Assembly (NCBI GenBank): GCA_964458015.1 | Contig: CAYWGR010000231.1 | Coordinates: 1-7,121, forward strand | Origin: CAYWGR01 sp964458015 | GTDB taxonomy: Bacteria; Planctomycetota; Planctomycetia; Pirellulales; Thermoguttaceae | Direction of reading: 5' to 3' | DNA: 7,121 bases | Part shown: positions 5,733-7,121 of the stretch, piece by piece | Numbering within the stretch: position 1 is the stretch's first letter | How the letters are laid out: each line of letters opens with the position of its first letter | Made by a program: the position numbers and the translations under genes | Notes under the pieces: model-generated | Seen by the model: the letters and a program-made list of their open reading frames with translations, nothing else | Databases searched by the model: none | What the model was told of the DNA's origin: nothing

Positions 5733-7121
5733 ATGCCTCCCCAACGCACTCATGCAGCCGGACTTATCCGACTGCTCAACGCGGCCGAACAGCCCATCTA
5801 TGTGCTGGACGACGAACTTACGATCGTCTTCCTCAATCAGGCCGCACAAGAGTGGTTGGGAACAGGCGAAGGCATCCTGGGCCGCCGTTGTGTCTATCAT
5901 TCCAATCCCACGGCCGATAAACTCGACATGGCGGCCGCGAACTTGTGTCCGCCGCCTCAAGCCCTTTCCGCTCAAAACACCATTACCAGCGTTTCCTGCA
6001 TCGCCGAAAATGGACAAATCAGCGAACGTCGCGCAAACTTCATCACGTTCGGCGGCACAACCGACAATCCATTGGCCGTGATTGCCGTGCTCGACGCCGA
6101 GGATCTGCCGCCGACTTCTGCCGATCGTTCTTCCGATACCTTCGACGCCTCCTGTAAAATTCCCGCCGAAATCGCGGAAGCGGGCTCCGTTGCCCTGCAC
6201 GAAATCGTTCGCCGCTTCCACCAGGAAGCCGCCGCGCGGTATCGGGTCGACCGCCTGATAGGGCAGGGGCCCGCTATGCGGTTGGCCCGGCGGCAAGTGG
6301 AATTGGCCATTGCTAGTCATGGCAGCGTGCTGTTTGTCGGCCCCACAGGCAGCGGACGCCGGCACTTCGCCGCAACGATCCATTACGCGGCAACCGAAAA
6401 CAAACTGGCAGCCGATACTCCGGCACATACTGAACACACCCGTCATCCTGATCGCAGCGAAGGATCTCCCGCCGCCCATGCCGCTTTAGAAGAATTTGTC
6501 CCCCGTTTCGCCGCCTTGGATTGCCCGCTGTTGGGCGTCGATCTACCCGACGCGATTCGCGAGGCCACGACGCCGACCAATCGCCGAAACGATCAAACCA
6601 ATCAAGGCACTTTGGTGTTGCATGGCATCGACGAAATATCCGCCGAGATCCAAGTCGTGGTAGCCGGCTTGTTGCTGCAACGCCCTGCCACGTTGCGATT
6701 CATTGCAACCGTGGCCGAGCCGTTGATCGAACTGGCCCGCCGCGGAAAGTTCCGCGCGGATTTGGCTGCCGCGTTAAGTACGATCGTCATCGAATTGCCG
6801 TCGTTGGCCCAACGTCGCGACGATCTGCCGCTGTTGGCCCAGTTGTTCCTTGAAAATCAAAACGCCGCGGGACGACGCCAGATCGGCGGTTTCACCCAAG
6901 CAGCGCTGGATATGCTGGACAGTTACCCCTGGCCCGGCAACCTCGATGAATTGGCCCAAGCAATTGCCGAAGCCCACCAAAAAGCAGCCGGACGCGAGAT
7001 CGACGTCAGCGATCTGCCCGACCGGCTCCGTCTGGCTGGTCAAGCAGCCGCCCATCCGCGCCGGACTGACGAAACCATCGTACTCGATGAATACCTGGGC
7101 CGTGTAGAACGCGAGCTGATC
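5733..7121 (+). CDS. PAS domain plus degenerate NtrC-type AAA+ regulator (3' partial)
   Basis: The frame is open from ATG 5733 through the right edge (463 codons seen); an in-frame TGA at 5700-5702 and no other intervening start make this ATG secure. Residues ~10-122 look like a PAS sensor domain (PIYVLDDELTIVFLNQAAQEWLG), with cysteines at 53, 72 and 89. Residues ~172-410 follow the sigma-54-activator AAA+ fold: RLIGQGPAMRLARRQVELA, then FVGPTGSGRRH at the Walker A site, GTLVLHGIDEI at the Walker B site, LRFIATV, GKFRADLAAAL, IELPSLAQRRDDLPLLAQLFL and YPWPGNLDEL. The Walker A lysine is Arg209, the Walker B Asp-Glu is His297-Gly298, GAFTGA is absent, the second arginine of FREDLYYRL is missing, and the sensor II Arg of NVREL is Asp. 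ATP-driven sigma-54 remodelling is therefore unlikely. LDEYLGRVERELI at the edge resembles the linker before a Fis-type HTH, presumably beyond the window. Its ligand and targets are unknown. Confidence 0.88.
   Translation, partial: MPPQRTHAAGLIRLLNAAEQPIYVLDDELTIVFLNQAAQEWLGTGEGILGRRCVYHSNPTADKLDMAAANLCPPPQALSAQNTITSVSCIAENGQISERRANFITFGGTTDNPLAVIAVLDAEDLPPTSADRSSDTFDASCKIPAEIAEAGSVALHEIVRRFHQEAAARYRVDRLIGQGPAMRLARRQVELAIASHGSVLFVGPTGSGRRHFAATIHYAATENKLAADTPAHTEHTRHPDRSEGSPAAHAALEEFVPRFAALDCPLLGVDLPDAIREATTPTNRRNDQTNQGTLVLHGIDEISAEIQVVVAGLLLQRPATLRFIATVAEPLIELARRGKFRADLAAALSTIVIELPSLAQRRDDLPLLAQLFLENQNAAGRRQIGGFTQAALDMLDSYPWPGNLDELAQAIAEAHQKAAGREIDVSDLPDRLRLAGQAAAHPRRTDETIVLDEYLGRVERELI
6441..6471. 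repeat. Dispersed short palindromic repeat of the HPxRSEGS type inside a CDS
   Basis: The segment CGTCATCCTG...AGCGAAGGATCTCCCG has ATCCT/AGGAT ends around a loop with GCAGCGA. It closely matches a short repeat I know from many bacterial genomes, whose translation is recognisable as RHPxRSEGSPA on one strand and RSFAxxRMT on the other. Here it encodes RHPDRSEGSP (residues 237-246) in frame in the PAS/AAA+ protein, between the Walker A and Walker B sites, where the family normally has the DNA-engaging loop region. Identification rests on recognition, not on a search. Confidence 0.6.

Noticed and set aside
5646..6479. Long minus-strand open frame of 277 codons
   Set aside because: It is antisense to the PAS/AAA+ gene, whose plus-strand frame has clear domain motifs and simply has no stop before the window edge. 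The minus product has no recognisable domain, and its first residues are the translated repeat (RSFAAIRMT).

Overview
The window looks like chromosomal DNA from a planctomycete, probably of the Pirellulales/Pirellulaceae type. This is inferred from the style of the complex I proteins (for example the long charged loop before the antiporter core of NuoL), GTG/ATG starts without convincing Shine-Dalgarno sequences, and abundant short dispersed repeats. No rRNA or marker gene is present to fix the taxon.

Layout, all on the + strand: (1) 1-1961, nuoL, with its 5' end cut by the window edge. (2) 1962-2073, a spacer made largely of degenerate tandem heptamers. (3) 2074-3852, nuoM, whose last ~75 codons are not normal NuoM and contain a palindromic REP pair. 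(4) 3853-3877, a spacer of CCCCTAA heptamers. (5) 3878-5497, nuoN, whose last ~59 codons are also not normal NuoN and contain a strong hairpin shaped like a minus-strand intrinsic terminator. (6) 5498-5732, an intergenic region with two related inverted hairpins and a possible promoter. (7) 5733-7121, a gene open through the right edge, encoding a PAS domain followed by an NtrC-type AAA+ domain that has lost its key catalytic motifs.

NuoL, NuoM and NuoN are the three large antiporter-like subunits in the membrane arm of proton-pumping NADH:quinone oxidoreductase (complex I). All three keep the acidic, lysine and histidine residues of the proton channels, so the enzyme is expected to be functional. 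The order L-M-N is the usual end of a nuo operon. The downstream PAS/AAA+ protein is an NtrC-family relative without a GAFTGA loop, a Walker A lysine, Walker B acidic residues or the sensor II arginine. It is unlikely to be a normal sigma-54 activator. A link to respiration is suggested only by position.

The most notable theme is repeat DNA read into proteins. A GTAG-type REP/REPIN palindrome forms part of the NuoM C-terminus, a terminator-like hairpin lies in the NuoN C-terminus, and a dispersed repeat translating as HPDRSEGS sits inside the AAA+ region. Heptamer tandem arrays flank nuoM on both sides. I see no CRISPR array, tRNA, rRNA, transposase or complete mobile element.
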